From: a virus
Direction: 5' to 3' (one strand)
DNA length: 62,536 nt
Virus record (IMG/VR): IMGVR_UViG_3300017991_000116
Coordinates: 1 to 62,536 of that record
Below, piece by piece: positions 62,127 to 62,536 of the stretch (the first letter of the stretch is position 1; every line of letters begins with the position of its first letter). The notes beneath the pieces were generated by a model, which was not told the origin of the DNA, made no database searches, and saw nothing but the letters and a program-made list of their open reading frames with translations. The translations under genes and the position numbers were made by a program.

Positions 62127-62536
62127 TTATTCAGGAAGTGCCTCCGGACCGTTGGACGGGGACGGGGGTGGGGGCCGGCTGATGTACTGCTGCTCCTCTT
62201 CCTCTTCCTCGTAGGCCACCACGAACTGAGGTTTGCAAACCCACGAGCTCTGGCAGTCGAAGCACATCCACTTGGCTTCGGGCACGTTGTCGGTCGCTCC
62301 CCGGATGACCCGGATGCTCTGCACTTCGTAGACACTGCCGTCCTCGCGTGTCTTCGCCATCTCGTGGCTCTCTGCCAAGCAGTAGGGGCACACTTCCCCT
62401 GGGCACCACACGGCGCGTTTAGCGGGCAGTTCCGGGGGCGTGCCGGCCGATTCCCTGTAGGGGCTCGAGGCGAGGAGCTGAGGCTTGTCCTTCACGAGCT
62501 TCTCGATGCGACGGAGCCCTTCGAAGATGTGACCGA
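62127..62536 (-). CDS. Zinc-ribbon protein, 5' end outside window
   Basis: At least 136 residues; the frame stays open to the window edge, and coherent helical sequence (IFEGLRRIEKLVKDK) precedes the first GTG at 62495, so the gene probably starts beyond the window. CPYC and CFDC (about 20 and 60 residues after the GTG) form a zinc ribbon; a Glu-run and Pro-rich tail end the protein. Function unknown. Confidence 0.55.
   Translation of the reverse strand, partial: GHIFEGLRRIEKLVKDKPQLLASSPYRESAGTPPELPAKRAVWCPGEVCPYCLAESHEMAKTREDGSVYEVQSIRVIRGATDNVPEAKWMCFDCQSSWVCKPQFVVAYEEEEEEQQYISRPPPPSPSNGPEALPE

Noticed and set aside
1-62536. Integrated prophage or temperate phage
   Set aside because: No integrase, excisionase, repressor or host flanking genes seen in the window; head and replication genes look lytic. 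The tRNA-like fragment alone is not enough.

Overview
The window is a GC-rich (roughly 60-65% by eye), gene-dense stretch of a large tailed bacteriophage genome. It is very probably a myovirus with a T4-type head module. Nearly all genes lie on the minus strand, so transcription runs from high to low coordinates, and neighbouring genes commonly overlap as ATGA, GTGA or TGATG. I saw no integrase, CI-type repressor or other lysogeny gene. Two lipobox proteins in the lysis cassette, secreted cell-wall enzymes and sigma70-like promoters point to a Gram-negative host. I cannot name the species.

Layout from left to right (the reverse of transcription). 0-12.7 kb is the head and packaging module in T4 order: terminase small-subunit candidate, terminase large subunit, two small genes, portal (gp20-like), two head-core candidates, a fused prohead protease/scaffold (gp21+gp22-like) with an apparent internal scaffold start, major capsid protein (gp23-like) followed by a strong terminator, then small genes and a neck-protein candidate. 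12.7-21.7 kb holds a family A DNA polymerase, a histone H1-like protein with a winged-helix tail, and a giant 1,724-residue protein with helical repeats, a kinase-like domain and a C-terminal ADP-ribosyltransferase-like domain. 21.7-33.7 kb holds recombination, repair and nucleotide genes: ParB-like protein, OB-fold SSB, RuvC, dCMP deaminase, Cas4-like nuclease, PD-(D/E)XK-like nuclease, RecA, a tandem MerR-type protein, an SF2 helicase, dNMP kinase, a gp32-like SSB and DnaG primase. 34-41 kb is a replication-initiation block (DnaB helicase, DnaC-like loader, and a lambda O-like initiator whose gene carries three 23-bp iterons), followed by a VWA protein and a MoxR-type ATPase.

44.0-45.8 kb is the only plus-strand cassette. 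It has a holin-like protein, two lipoproteins and a papain-family cysteine peptidase, and is driven from a divergent promoter pair that shares a -35 region with a uracil-DNA glycosylase gene. 45.8-62.5 kb is an early/accessory region of many small zinc-binding or acidic proteins together with ThyX, a transglycosylase-like enzyme, a secreted SGNH hydrolase, a DHH phosphoesterase, an HNH endonuclease and a possible AcrVA2-like protein. Its 450-bp gene-free segment (53.68-54.13 kb) contains a tRNA-like 3' half beside a long inverted repeat.

The most unusual regulatory signal is a family of about twenty TTGACA-type promoters. In many of them the start codon lies exactly 6 nt after the -10 hexamer, which suggests leaderless transcripts, and several have the upstream gene's stop codon inside the -35 box. 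The genome also appears strongly enriched in CTCGAG and in GAAAACTC/GAGTTTTC.
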